A stretch of 64,000 bases of DNA from Pseudodonghicola sp048268305 (lineage in GTDB: Bacteria; Pseudomonadota; Alphaproteobacteria; Rhodobacterales; Rhodobacteraceae), in NCBI RefSeq assembly GCF_048268305.1, contig NZ_JBLWVT010000008.1, positions 124,001 through 188,000 on the forward strand, in the 5' to 3' direction. Shown one piece after another: positions 43,604-52,556 of this stretch. Below the pieces are notes generated by a model that saw only the letters and a list, made by a program, of their open reading frames with translations, was not told the DNA's origin and made no database searches. A program made the position numbers and the translations under genes. The first letter of the stretch is position 1; the number at the start of each line of letters is the position of its first letter.

Positions 43604-43635
43604 AAAACCCGCGATCCGGCCGGATCGCGGGTTTT
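43604..43635. terminator. Bidirectional terminator between uppP and the NDUFA9-like gene
   Basis: A perfect 32-base palindrome with no loop bases: AAAACCCGCGATCCGG and its complement. A and T tracts on both sides allow it to serve both convergent genes. Confidence 0.92.
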
Positions 43636-43656
43636 CTTACGGGCTTTCGAAACCGC

Positions 43657-44640
43657 TCAGGGCCGCAGTTGGCGGGCCGAGCGGGTGATATCGTCGTATT
43701 GGCCGGTCGGACGGAAGCGCCAGATATATTCCGGCAGCACGGTCTCAAGATTGGCGGGCTCGATGCCGAGGTCAGCGACCCCCTTGGCGCCGGCGGACAC
43801 CACGCTGTCCACCTTCAGGCTGCGCAGTTGATCGCGAGTCAGCGTCTTGTTGCTGATCAGCCCCAGGCTCAGCCCCTGCACCAGATCGCCACCAAGGGCG
43901 ATCAGACCACCAAGCCAGAACGGCAGGCCGATCACGATGCGACGGCGATAGACCTCTTGCAGCAGCAGACCCATCAGTTGGCGCAGGGTGGCGACACCCG
44001 GCCCGCCCAGTTCGTAAACGCCCGGAGCGGCAGCGCCGGTCGCGGCCAGTTCAGCGGCCTTGGCGACGTCATCGACATAGACCGGCTGGAATTTCGTCTC
44101 TGCCCCGACCAGCGGCAGGATCGGCCCCTTGCGGGTCATTGCGCCGAAGCGGTTGAAGAATTCGTCTTCCGTCCCGAAGATCACCGAGGGGCGCAGGATC
44201 ACCGCGTCGGGCATATGCCGCAGCACGGCGGCTTCGCCTTCGCCCTTGCTGCGCAGATAATCGCTGGCGGCCGCCGTATCGGCACCGATGGCGGAAATAT
44301 GGACCATCCGCGCAACGCCTTCCTGCGCGGCAAGCCGGGCGATCCGCTCGGCGCCCTCGACATGGATGGCCTCAAAGGTGTTCTTGCCCGATTTCGCCAG
44401 GATGCCGACGCAGTTGATGACCGCGTCCGCGCCCTGCATCACGGCGGCGACCGAAGCGTCATCGCGGATATTGCAGAACACCGGCTCGACCTGGCCGACG
44501 GCGCCATAGGGTTTCACGAAAAGCGCTTCGTTCGGACGGCGCACAGCCACGCGCACGCGCCAGCCGGCTCTTGCCATCCGTTGCGTGATGTAACGTCCGA
44601 CAAAGCCCGATCCGCCGTAAATGGTGACCAGTTTCGACAT
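43657..44640 (-). CDS. Complex I NDUFA9-like atypical SDR protein
   Basis: NAD(P)-binding protein of 327 aa resembling the NDUFA9 accessory subunit of mitochondrial complex I. The start at 44640 (MSKLVTIYGGSGFVGRYITQ) is preferred because AGGAG lies upstream and the Rossmann motif GGSGFVGR comes directly after. Also visible are VINCVGILAKSGKNTFEAIH, MVHISAIGADTAAASDYLRS, where the usual catalytic tyrosine/lysine pair is altered to Y-x-x-x-K-like DYLRSK, and RPSVIFGTEDEFFNRFG. In alphaproteobacteria such proteins are thought to associate with complex I or with quinone synthesis; that is inference. Confidence 0.88.
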   Translation of the reverse strand: MSKLVTIYGGSGFVGRYITQRMARAGWRVRVAVRRPNEALFVKPYGAVGQVEPVFCNIRDDASVAAVMQGADAVINCVGILAKSGKNTFEAIHVEGAERIARLAAQEGVARMVHISAIGADTAAASDYLRSKGEGEAAVLRHMPDAVILRPSVIFGTEDEFFNRFGAMTRKGPILPLVGAETKFQPVYVDDVAKAAELAATGAAAPGVYELGGPGVATLRQLMGLLLQEVYRRRIVIGLPFWLGGLIALGGDLVQGLSLGLISNKTLTRDQLRSLKVDSVVSAGAKGVADLGIEPANLETVLPEYIWRFRPTGQYDDITRSARQLRP

Positions 44641-44805
44641 GGCAATGCTCCTGCTCATCGGTTCGTCCCCGATCTAGCGCCCCAAGCCCATAGGAACAAG
44701 GCGGAAAAAGCACCCCACCCCGCATCCTGCCCGGATCGGTCGCGGTTGCCGCGCCCTCTGCCGAAAAGAAAATCAGAAAAAAGTCGACGGCGGTGTTTTT
44801 TCCGT

Positions 44806-44834
44806 TTGACACCCCCCGAGAAGAGCCTTAGAGA
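44806..44834 (+). promoter_or_regulatory. Sigma-70 promoter of tRNA-Leu
   Basis: Consensus TTGACA and TAGAGA separated by 17 bases, with the mature tRNA 5' end 18 bases after the -10 element. Confidence 0.65.
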
Positions 44835-44851
44835 CCCGCCTCACGGCACCT

Positions 44852-44937
44852 GCCCAGGTGGCGGAATGGTAGACGCGCTAGCTTCAGGTGCTAGTGTCTG
44901 TACAGACGTGGAGGTTCGAGTCCTCTCCTGGGCACCA
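44852..44937 (+). tRNA. tRNA-Leu (anticodon CAG)
   Basis: Class II tRNA of 86 bases with CCA encoded. Acceptor stem GCCCAGG / CCTGGGC, D-arm GGCGGAATGGTAGACGC, anticodon stem CTAGC / GCTAG enclosing loop TTCAGGT with anticodon CAG, a long variable arm TGTCTGTACAGACGT, and T-arm GAGGTTCGAGTCCTC. It decodes CUG, the dominant Leu codon in this GC-rich genome. Confidence 0.97.
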
Positions 44938-44950
44938 TTGCCGGATAGGC

Positions 44951-44988
44951 AAAAAACCCCTGGAAACCCTTGGTTTCCGGGGGTTTTT
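44951..44988 (+). terminator. Terminator of tRNA-Leu
   Basis: Stem CCCC-TGGAAACC with GGTTTCC-GGGG, flanked by A6 on the left and T5 on the right, 14 bases after the tRNA. The A and T flanks make it functional in either direction. Confidence 0.85.
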
Positions 44989-45323
44989 GATTTTTCCAAG
45001 CTAGACTGTTCTGGGTATGCCTGCGGACGACCAAGGGCTACCAGCGGGCGACGGCATCGCAGGGATTCCGCCAGATCGAAACCGCATAGAATCCTTCAGG
45101 ACCACCAAACCGCAAGCACGGCTGGCGGCTCTATTTCCCGAGTCATTTGCACGCCAAGATCACTTGATAAGAGGGTCTAAAATACACCTTATCGAGTCGA
45201 ATTCTTTCTCAGTGACGAGGTTCCAAACTCGTAACAGGGAGTAAAGGATTTGACCGTAAAGATTCGCTCCGTTACGCAAAAGAAGCCTATTGAGGTGTTT
45301 CGCGAAAAACCAAGGGGGCGACG
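44989..45323 (+). other. Intergenic region between tRNA-Leu and the MscS channel gene
   Basis: A 335-bp stretch, more AT-rich than its neighbours, without a convincing gene. A 75-codon frame at 45017-45244 has no recognisable motif. Two dyads are present: CTTGATAAG with CTTATCGAG (45163-45171 and 45188-45196, one G-T pair) and ACGAG with CTCGT (45215-45232). They probably belong to the leader or promoter region of the channel gene. No direct duplication of the tRNA 3' end was seen, so there is no sign of an integrated element. Confidence 0.55.
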
Positions 45324-47177
45324 ATGAAGCAATCAGGAACGACTGCAACAGGCTTCAGCCGCCTGATCTTTGCGCTCCTCCTCATGGCGTTATCGGGCCT
45401 TCTGGGCGCGGCCCAGGCGCAAAATGCAGGCCAACCGGGGGCCACCGACGACGAGGATATCCAGCTTCGTCAGACCCGGATGATCGAAAATCCGATCTCG
45501 CCGCCCGATACGACCAGCCCGCGCGCGACCTTGGAGAGCTTTCTTCTGATTATGCATCAGGCAAGCGCTGAATGGATCGACATCCGCGATTCCTATTTCG
45601 ACGGCGACACGTTGTTTTTGACCAATGGAGAGAAAACCCGTCTCATCCACGTTAGCGCACTTCTGGAAAAGGCGATGCAGACGTTCGACCTTTCTGAAAT
45701 TCCCGCCACTGCGCGTGACCGGGTCGGAATCGAAATCGTGCTGCAGGCGCAGGAAATCCTCGACCGAATATATCTGCCCGACCTTGAGGACGTGCCCGGC
45801 GACCCCGCCGGAGATTACACCGCGCCAGCGCAGGGCACCGAACTGCCCAGTCAGTGGATCCTTCCCGGCACAAGCCTGATCATCGCCCGACAAGACACCG
45901 GCGAACAAAGCGGCCAATATCTGTTCAGTGCCAGCACCGTCAGCCGCATCCCCAGCGATTACGAGATCATCAAAGCCCTGCCACTGCACGCAGACCGGGG
46001 TGAAGATCTTTACAGCTATTACATCTATACGCCCGGCGATCTGGTCGCGCCGCGATGGTATGAATATATTCTGAAAGGCCCGGACTGGCCGAAGCGCACA
46101 TTCGCCGGACAGGCCTATTGGCAATGGTTGGCGCTGGCGCTTCTAAGCGCGTTTTATATCATGGCCTTGGGACTTTATGCGCGTTGGCGCCGCTCCAGCG
46201 ACACGCCCGAGGACGAGCCGAAGGACAAGAACTGGACCCGCGTTGTCGCGCCGGCGGTGGTCATCCTGGCGGCGAACCTGTTTCGCAGCCTCTGCGAAAA
46301 CGACATCAACATTACCGGCCCGCTGATGCAGGCGATCGCCACGGCCACCAGCGCCGGCGTCTGGGCGGCTTCTGCCTGGCTCACCTATCAGGCGCTCCAG
46401 CTCCTCTATGACTGGACATTGAGCAAGACGACGATCACCAGCGGCGGCCTGGATTCGAGCCTGCTGCGCACCGGCTTCAGGGTCGTTTCCTTCGCAATCT
46501 CCACCCTGATCGTCGGCTATGGCGCCACCCGTGTCGGCATTCCGATCTATGGGGTTGTCGCCGGTCTCGGTGTCGGCGGCCTGGCCATCGCGCTGGCCGC
46601 CCAGCCAACGATCGAAAACCTGATCGGCGGCATCATTCTTTACGCCGACCGGATCGTGCGCGTCGGCGATTTCTGTCAGTTCGACGACCTTTCCGGAACG
46701 GTGGAGGAGATCGGCATTCGCTCCACTCGCATCCGCGCCCTCGACCGTACCCTGATCACCATCGCCAACGCCGACCTCGCCAAGCGCAAGATCACCAATT
46801 TCAGCCAGCGGGATGTCTTTCTGTTCCGCCACAAGCTGGGCCTGACCTATGAGACCGACAACAACACCATCCTTGGCCTGATCGCCGCGATCCGCGAACG
46901 GCTGGAGGCCCATCCCGCCGTGCTGGCCCAGCCACTGCGGGTCCGGCTGGTGGAATACGGCGACTTCGCCATCAACCTTGACGTCTACGCCAATGTCGCC
47001 GCCTTCGATATGAATGCATTCCTTGCCGTACAGGAGGAATTGCTGATCGACATCCGCGCGATCATCGATGCGCATGGCTCCGATCTGGCTTTGCCCGCCT
47101 CCCAAGTCTATCTGAAAGAGGAAAGCCAGCCCAAGATCGCCGCGGCCACCAAGCCGCCAACCGATTCGGAGGGCTGA
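45324..47177 (+). CDS. Mechanosensitive ion channel, MscS family, with large N-terminal domain
   Basis: Pore protein of 617 aa thought to open under membrane tension. A signal peptide (LLMALSGLLGAAQAQNA, cleavage near residue 36) leads to a periplasmic domain of about 230 residues with no motif I recognise, then membrane helices starting at about 263 (WQWLALALLSAFYIMALGLY). The MscS core is clear: pore helix VVAGLGVGGLAIALAAQPTI (about 412-431), then GDFCQFDDLSGTVEEIGIRS of the beta domain, and a C-terminal alpha/beta domain to about 590. GGGGG precedes the ATG. The architecture resembles the larger channels (YbdG/MscK-like sizes) more than the 286-aa MscS. No partner gene. Confidence 0.9.
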   Translation: MKQSGTTATGFSRLIFALLLMALSGLLGAAQAQNAGQPGATDDEDIQLRQTRMIENPISPPDTTSPRATLESFLLIMHQASAEWIDIRDSYFDGDTLFLTNGEKTRLIHVSALLEKAMQTFDLSEIPATARDRVGIEIVLQAQEILDRIYLPDLEDVPGDPAGDYTAPAQGTELPSQWILPGTSLIIARQDTGEQSGQYLFSASTVSRIPSDYEIIKALPLHADRGEDLYSYYIYTPGDLVAPRWYEYILKGPDWPKRTFAGQAYWQWLALALLSAFYIMALGLYARWRRSSDTPEDEPKDKNWTRVVAPAVVILAANLFRSLCENDINITGPLMQAIATATSAGVWAASAWLTYQALQLLYDWTLSKTTITSGGLDSSLLRTGFRVVSFAISTLIVGYGATRVGIPIYGVVAGLGVGGLAIALAAQPTIENLIGGIILYADRIVRVGDFCQFDDLSGTVEEIGIRSTRIRALDRTLITIANADLAKRKITNFSQRDVFLFRHKLGLTYETDNNTILGLIAAIRERLEAHPAVLAQPLRVRLVEYGDFAINLDVYANVAAFDMNAFLAVQEELLIDIRAIIDAHGSDLALPASQVYLKEESQPKIAAATKPPTDSEG

Positions 47178-47322
47178 GACCCGGCTTTCCGCCAGTCGCC
47201 TGCCGTCACAGACCGCCGGATGCGCGCCCCGCTGAAACCGGCCCAGGGCGATAGCTCCGCACATTTCACGTGACGTCGCACTTGCCCCATGTCGGGTGGC
47301 ATCAGAGAAATTTCACAGGGAG

Positions 47323-47353
47323 GCGTCTTGCGAAACGCTGTTTCGCAAGACGC
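47323..47353 (+). promoter_or_regulatory. Strong hairpin in the leader of the nitronate monooxygenase gene
   Basis: Perfect 13-base arms GCGTCTTGCGAAA / TTTCGCAAGACGC with a five-base loop, ending 24 bases before the GTG start. There is no U-tract, so it is not a typical terminator; it could be a repressor dyad or an mRNA structure just ahead of the ribosome binding site. Confidence 0.6.
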
Positions 47354-47377
47354 GAGAGGAACGAAAGGAATTCCGCC

Positions 47378-48367
47378 GTGACGATGCCTGCCGCCTTTGA
47401 CCATCTGCGACTGCCGCTGATCGGCAGCCCGCTTTTCATCATCTCGAACCCCGATCTGGTGATCGCCCAATGCAAGGCCGGCATCGTCGGCTCCTTCCCG
47501 GCGCTGAACGCGCGCGAGAAGGAGGGTGAGCCGATCGAGCTGGAACGCTGGCTGCAGCGGATCACCGAGGAGCTTGACCGCCACAATCAGGCAAACCCGG
47601 ATCGCCCCGCCGCCCCTTTCGCGGTCAACCAGATCGTGCACCGGTCGAACGGTCGGCTGGAGCGGGATGTGGAGCTTTGCGTGAAATACAAGGTGCCGGT
47701 CTGGATCACCTCGCTCGGCGCGCAGACCTGGGTCAATGACGCGGCCCATTCGGTGGGCGGCATCACCTTCCACGATGTGATCAACAACAAGTTCGCCAAG
47801 AAGGCGGTGGAAAAGGGCGCCGACGGTCTGATCGCGGTCGCCGCCGGCGCCGGCGGCCATGCCGGCGCGCTGTCGCCCTTCGCGCTGGTGCAGGAGATCC
47901 GCGACTGGTGGGATGGGCCGCTGTTCCTGTCCGGCTCCATCGCGCGCGGTGACAGCATTCTGGGGGCGCAGGCCATGGGGGCAGACGGCGGCTATGCCGG
48001 GTCGATCTTCATCGCCACCGAAGAGGCCAACGCGGTCGAAGGCTACAAGCAGATGATCGTCGAACATGCCGCCGACGATATCGTCTATTCCAACCTCTTC
48101 ACCGGCGTCTGGGGCAACTACCTGAAACCCTCGATCGCCGCCGCCGGCATGGATCCGGACGCGCTGGAGCGTTCCGATCCGTCGAAGATGGATTTCGGCG
48201 AAAACCGTGAAAAGCCCAAGAGCTGGAAAGAAATCTGGGGATCTGGCCAGGGCATCGGCGCGGTGCGCGAAGTGCTGCCGGCCGCCCAGGTGGTGGAGCG
48301 GCTGGAACGCGAATATCTCGCCGCGCAGGACCGTCTGGCCAAGACGCTGGGCTGGACCCGGGCGTAA
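47378..48367 (+). CDS. Nitronate monooxygenase (2-nitropropane dioxygenase family)
   Basis: FMN-dependent TIM-barrel enzyme that oxidises alkyl nitronates such as propionate-3-nitronate. Start GTG at 47378 is preferred over the ATG six bases on because AAAGGAA is seven bases upstream; 329 aa result. Motifs: PLIGSPLFIISNPDLVIAQC at the N-terminus, GADGLIAVAAGAGGHAGALS (phosphate-binding and catalytic His region), LFLSGSIARGDSILGAQAMG and GADGGYAGSIFIATEEANAV. The long C-terminal portion with SWKEIWGSGQGIGAVREVLP is common to the class I branch. Monocistronic, with hairpins on both sides. Confidence 0.9.
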   Translation: MTMPAAFDHLRLPLIGSPLFIISNPDLVIAQCKAGIVGSFPALNAREKEGEPIELERWLQRITEELDRHNQANPDRPAAPFAVNQIVHRSNGRLERDVELCVKYKVPVWITSLGAQTWVNDAAHSVGGITFHDVINNKFAKKAVEKGADGLIAVAAGAGGHAGALSPFALVQEIRDWWDGPLFLSGSIARGDSILGAQAMGADGGYAGSIFIATEEANAVEGYKQMIVEHAADDIVYSNLFTGVWGNYLKPSIAAAGMDPDALERSDPSKMDFGENREKPKSWKEIWGSGQGIGAVREVLPAAQVVERLEREYLAAQDRLAKTLGWTRA

Positions 48368-48390
48368 GGACCACCGCCAGACCTGTTACA

Positions 48391-48422
48391 GCGCCCGCCC
48401 ATCCCGGCGGGCGCTTTCGTTT
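48391..48422 (+). terminator. Terminator of the nitronate monooxygenase gene
   Basis: Nine-base stem GCGCCCGCC / GGCGGGCGC with loop CATCCC, followed by TTTCGTTT, 23 bases beyond the stop. A second GC dyad (CGCCCGGG / CCCGGGCG, 48425-48451) follows towards the convergent acyl-CoA synthetase gene. Confidence 0.8.
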
Positions 48423-48458
48423 GTCGCCCGGGGCCCATTGGCACCCGGGCGAAACGTC

Positions 48459-50120
48459 TCAGGCCGGCTCCAGCTCGGCCCGGATCTCGGCCCGCAACGC
48501 CTTGCGGTCGAGTTTGCCCACCGGCGTCTTCGGCAGGGCGGCGCGGAATTCCAGATCGCGGGGGATTTCGTGGCGGCCCAGCTTGTCGGCCAGAAACGCC
48601 TGCAACTCGTCCAGCGTGAAGGGTTTGGCGCCCGGGTTCAGCACCACGAAGACCTTGGCGCTTTCGCCGCGATAGGGATCGGGAATGCCGGTGGCCATCG
48701 CCTCGGACACGGCGGGATGGCGGTGCACCGCGTCCTCGATCACCACCGGATAGACATTGAAGCCGCCCGAAATGATCATGTCCTTCTTGCGATCGACCAG
48801 GTAGAGGAAGCCATCCTCATCCATCCGGGCGATATCGCCGGTCAGAAACCAGCCGTCATGGAAGGACGCCGCGGTCTCCTCCGGTTTGTTCCAATAGCCG
48901 CCGGTGACATTGGGGCCACGGATCACCATTTCGCCTTCCTCGCCATAGTCCAGCTCACGGGAGGGATCGGCGGTATCGACGATCTTGATCTCAAGCCCCG
49001 GCAGCGGAATGCCGATGGTGCCCAGCTTGCTGTCGGGCACATCGGGCGGCATGTTCGACCCGGCCGGCGCGGTTTCCGTCATGCCCCAGCCGCCGCGCAG
49101 CTTGAGGCCGGTCAACTGGCGGATCCGCTGGAACACCTCGACCGGCAGCGGCGCACCACCCGATCCGATGAATTCGAACGACGAAAGATCGCGGTCCTCG
49201 ACCCCTGGTTGACGCAGGATGGCGATCCACATGGTCGGCACCCCGGTCATGATGTTGATGCCAAAGGTCTCGATATCGTCCAGTGCCTGCGCCGCGTCGA
49301 ACCGCGGCCGCAGATGGATCGTCAGCCCGTCGCAGAAGCCACGCAGCAATTGGGTCGACAGCCCGAGGATATGGAAGACCGGCGAGAAGAGCAGCGTCCG
49401 CTTGCCCGGTTCCCGCACCGACTCGCCCTTGAGGAATTCGCGGTAGATATTGACCGAGGCCGCGATATTGGCATGGGTCAGTACCGCCGCCTTGGGCCGC
49501 CCGGTGGTGCCGCCAGTATATTGCAGCAGCGCGATATCCTCGGGTGCGGTCGGCACCGGATCCCACTCCGCCCTCTCGTGTCCGGCCCAGAAGGCAGCCA
49601 GGCTGATCGCCCCGTAAGACACGCCCTCGCCCTTCAGCAGGGTGTCGGGACATTGCACCACCGGCGGCAGGCTGCCATAGGCCGCGGCCCCGGTCAGCGG
49701 CCCGGAAAACTCCGGCGCGGTCAGGGAAATCACCAGCTTGGCGCCACTGTCGGCCAGCTTGTGGGCGATCTCTCCAGCGGCGTCGAGCGGGCTCAGGTGG
49801 GTGACGGTCAGCCCCGCCGCCATGGCGCCGAAGAAAAAGACCGGATGCCAGGGGCTGTTCGGCAGGTGCAGCGCCAGCCGGTCGCCAGGCTGCAATCCGC
49901 GGGCGGTCAACGCCGCCGCGGCACGGGCCGCCATCGCCCGCATCCCGGCATAGGTGATCTCTTCTCCACCATATTCGATCAGCACGCGGTCAGCATGTTC
50001 GGCAAAGCCGCGATCCAGCATCCGGGTCAGCGTGGTCTGCGGCGGAATGAAGTCGGGCGCGACGCCCTCGTTGTAAAAGGCGTGCCACGGCCGTGAGCCG
50101 GGCTTGGGCAAATCTGTCAT
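48459..50120 (-). CDS. AMP-dependent acyl-CoA synthetase (long-chain fatty-acid-CoA ligase type)
   Basis: Activates a carboxylic acid, probably a fatty acid, to its CoA thioester through an acyl-adenylate. The ATG at 50120 (MTDLPKPGSRPWHAFYNEGV) has GGAGGAA upstream; 553 aa, a usual length. Adenylation motifs: P-loop-like YTGGTTGRPKAAVLTHANIA, RGGWGMTETAPAGSNMPPD (A4/A5 region), and the hinge LTGDIARMDEDGFLYLVDRK with DMIISGGFNVYPVVIEDAV. The C-terminal catalytic lysine lies in PKTPVGKLDRKALR. It is monocistronic and convergent with the nitronate monooxygenase gene. Chain-length preference cannot be read from the sequence. Confidence 0.92.
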   Translation of the reverse strand: MTDLPKPGSRPWHAFYNEGVAPDFIPPQTTLTRMLDRGFAEHADRVLIEYGGEEITYAGMRAMAARAAAALTARGLQPGDRLALHLPNSPWHPVFFFGAMAAGLTVTHLSPLDAAGEIAHKLADSGAKLVISLTAPEFSGPLTGAAAYGSLPPVVQCPDTLLKGEGVSYGAISLAAFWAGHERAEWDPVPTAPEDIALLQYTGGTTGRPKAAVLTHANIAASVNIYREFLKGESVREPGKRTLLFSPVFHILGLSTQLLRGFCDGLTIHLRPRFDAAQALDDIETFGINIMTGVPTMWIAILRQPGVEDRDLSSFEFIGSGGAPLPVEVFQRIRQLTGLKLRGGWGMTETAPAGSNMPPDVPDSKLGTIGIPLPGLEIKIVDTADPSRELDYGEEGEMVIRGPNVTGGYWNKPEETAASFHDGWFLTGDIARMDEDGFLYLVDRKKDMIISGGFNVYPVVIEDAVHRHPAVSEAMATGIPDPYRGESAKVFVVLNPGAKPFTLDELQAFLADKLGRHEIPRDLEFRAALPKTPVGKLDRKALRAEIRAELEPA

Positions 50121-50248
50121 GCAAGGTTCCTCCCCTTGACGACAGAGTGCCTTTGCCAGGGGCAAGGATCCAGTTTTTCCTTGCGTGATTTGTTCCTATT
50201 GCTCCGACAACGACCCATGCAGGCCAGATATCCGGGCAAGCCTCCGGA

Positions 50249-51511
50249 TCAGTTGGCGGCCAGCACCATCGGCAGGCTGCCGGCGCCGGCGGTGTACCAG
50301 GCGACGATCCGGGCACGCTCCTCCGGCTCCATCCAGGTCAGGTTGGCGGGCGGCATCGCCTGAGTGGCGCCGGCCTGCAAAAAGATCAACCGCGCATGCT
50401 GCGCGACATCGGCCGGGGTCTCGAGCAGCACGTTCTTCGGCGCGCGGTGAATGCCATCCCAGACCGGTTCCCGCGCATGGCACATGGAACAGCGGCTCAT
50501 CACGATATCGGTGACATCCTCGAAGCCATCCGCCTCGGCAAAGGCGGTCTCGACCCGGTTCAGCGCCCGCGCCTCGCTATCGTCATAGCTGTCCTGCTGC
50601 AGCGGCGCCAAGGACAACGCCATGATCGCGACGAAGAGCAGCGCGGTGACCGCCCAGGTCCAGAGCGGATTGCCGGCGCGGGCGTGGCGGGTGTTGAAGT
50701 AATGCCGGATCGTCACCCCCATCAGGAACACCAGCGCCGCGATCACCCAATTGTACTGGGTGGCGAAGGCCAGCGGATAATGGTTCGACAGCATCAGGAA
50801 GATCACCGGCAGGGTGAGATAGTTGTTATGGGTCGACCGCAGCTTGGCGATCCGCCCGTATTTCGCATCCGGCACCCGGCCGGCCTTCAGATCGGCGACG
50901 ACGATCTTCTGGTTGGGAATGATGATCATCGCCACATTGGCGGTCATGATCGTCGCGGTGAAGGCGCCCAGATGCAGCATCACCGCCCGACCGGTGAAGA
51001 TCTGGTTGTACCCCCAGCCCATCGCCACCAGCAGCAGGAACAGCAGGATCATCAGCGCCGTCGGCTTTTCGCCCAGCCCCGATTTGCAGAGGAAATCATA
51101 GACCAGCCAGCCGATCGTCAGCGAGGCGGCCGAGATCAGGATACCCTGCCATTGCGTCAGCTCGACCTTCTGGGCGTCGATCAGATACAGCTCCGCCCCT
51201 GCCCAATAGATCACCATCAGCAGCGCCGCGCCGCTGAGCCAGGTGGAATAGCTTTCCCATTTGAACCAGGTCAGATGCTCGGGCATGTGCTCGGGCGCGA
51301 CCAGGTACTTCTGGATGTGATAAAAACCACCGCCATGGACCTGCCATTCCTCGCCATAGGCGCCCTTCGGCAGATGCGGCGCCTTCCGCAGCCCCAGATC
51401 GAGAGCGATGAAATAGAAGGACGACCCGATCCAGGCGATGGCGGTCACCACATGCAACCAGCGGATGGCAAAGCCCAGCCAATCCCAGATGATCACCATT
51501 TCCTGCATCAT
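50249..51511 (-). CDS. puuD: Urate hydroxylase PuuD with C-terminal cytochrome c domain
   Basis: Membrane-bound urate oxidase of the PuuD type, which oxidises urate to 5-hydroxyisourate and passes electrons to the respiratory chain without making H2O2. In 420 aa, about eight helices carry conserved histidines (HVVTAIAWIGSSFYFIALDL; VHGGGFYHIQKYLVAPEHMP; LRSTHNNYLTLPVIFLMLSN). The C-terminal cytochrome c part has the haem site CSMCH (341-345) and a probable methionine ligand M385 in QAMPPANLTW. It is placed among the ureide genes and next to a LysR regulator on the opposite strand. No cofactor-independent uricase is present in the window. Confidence 0.93.
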   Translation of the reverse strand: MMQEMVIIWDWLGFAIRWLHVVTAIAWIGSSFYFIALDLGLRKAPHLPKGAYGEEWQVHGGGFYHIQKYLVAPEHMPEHLTWFKWESYSTWLSGAALLMVIYWAGAELYLIDAQKVELTQWQGILISAASLTIGWLVYDFLCKSGLGEKPTALMILLFLLLVAMGWGYNQIFTGRAVMLHLGAFTATIMTANVAMIIIPNQKIVVADLKAGRVPDAKYGRIAKLRSTHNNYLTLPVIFLMLSNHYPLAFATQYNWVIAALVFLMGVTIRHYFNTRHARAGNPLWTWAVTALLFVAIMALSLAPLQQDSYDDSEARALNRVETAFAEADGFEDVTDIVMSRCSMCHAREPVWDGIHRAPKNVLLETPADVAQHARLIFLQAGATQAMPPANLTWMEPEERARIVAWYTAGAGSLPMVLAAN

Positions 51512-51617
51512 ATCCCTCCGACAGCGCTGTTTTTCCGCAGCCTACCCCGGTTGCGTATTGTCAAGTATCCGCCGAAAGCGCCAAGATGCTTCAAATAAAA
51601 ACGAACAATGATGCCCG

Positions 51618-52520
51618 ATGGCCTACCTGGACAACATCCAGACCTTCGTCAGAGTCTATGAATTGGGCAATATGTCCGCCGCGGCCCGGGATCAGAGGAT
51701 TTCGGCCGCCGTCGCCTCGGCACGGATTTCCCAGCTCGAAGACCATCTGAACGTGCGGCTGTTCCAGCGCACCACCCGAACGCTGAACCCGACCGAACAG
51801 GGGCATCTGTTCTATCGCGGCGCCTGCAAGATCCTCGAGGCGGTGGATGCGGCAGAGGCGGAGATATCGAACCTCACCATGACGCCGCGCGGGTCGCTCT
51901 TCGTCGCGGCCCCGCTGGGGCTGGGCCGCCGGCTGATCGCGCCGAAACTGCCCGATTTCAAAGAGAAATATCCGCTGATCGACATCCGGCTACGGCTGTC
52001 GGACCGCAAGCTCGATCTCGCGGCCGAGGGTCTGGACATGGCCTTTTTCCTTGGCATCCCCGAGGATTCCGCGCTGCGGATGCGCAAGATCGCCGATATC
52101 CCCCGCCTGCTCTGTGCCGCGCCCTCCTATGTCGACCGGCGCGGCATGCCGGAGAATGGCGACGACCTGTTGCGCGACAAGCACGCCTGCCTGAACCTGC
52201 GCTATCCCGGCGCGCCCGAATTCCAGTGGCCGCTACAGACCGATGACGGGGTCCAGCGGTTCTCGGTGCAGGGGCCGTTCGAAAGCGACGACGGCGACGT
52301 GCTGACCGGCTGGGCGCTCGACGGGCACGGCATCATCCTGAAACCGATCTTCGAGGTGGCCGAGCACCTGAAATCCGGCGCCCTGATCCCGGTGGCAGAG
52401 GACAACCCGCCGGTGCCGATCCAGCTCGCCTGTCTCTACATGCACCGCCGCCGGCAGGATCCGAAGACACGGCTTCTGATCGATTTCATGGCCGATCACA
52501 TCCAGGCGGCGATGAAATGA
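51618..52520 (+). CDS. LysR-family regulator in the urate cluster
   Basis: A 300-aa regulator with an N-terminal winged helix (MAYLDNIQTFVRVYELGNMS then AAARDQRISAAVASARISQL) and an effector domain from about 92 (GSLFVAAPLGLGRRLIAPKL). It belongs to the larger CrgA-like group of LysR proteins. It lies between puuD and uraH, both on the other strand, and diverges from puuD with 106 bp between, so control of urate breakdown is the simplest reading. Three ATG codons lie close together; only the one at 51618 is in frame. Confidence 0.9.
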   Translation: MAYLDNIQTFVRVYELGNMSAAARDQRISAAVASARISQLEDHLNVRLFQRTTRTLNPTEQGHLFYRGACKILEAVDAAEAEISNLTMTPRGSLFVAAPLGLGRRLIAPKLPDFKEKYPLIDIRLRLSDRKLDLAAEGLDMAFFLGIPEDSALRMRKIADIPRLLCAAPSYVDRRGMPENGDDLLRDKHACLNLRYPGAPEFQWPLQTDDGVQRFSVQGPFESDDGDVLTGWALDGHGIILKPIFEVAEHLKSGALIPVAEDNPPVPIQLACLYMHRRRQDPKTRLLIDFMADHIQAAMK

Positions 52521-52556
52521 CCGCCACCGCGCCCGGATCAGGTTCCTGAGGCCCGG

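Noticed and set aside
45017..45244. A 75-codon frame after tRNA-Leu
   Set aside because: No motif, no ribosome binding site, and it overlaps two dyads likely to belong to the next gene's leader.
44852..45323. Possible integration of a mobile element at tRNA-Leu
   Set aside because: No integrase, no duplicate of the tRNA 3' end and no foreign gene follow; a normal terminator comes directly after the tRNA.
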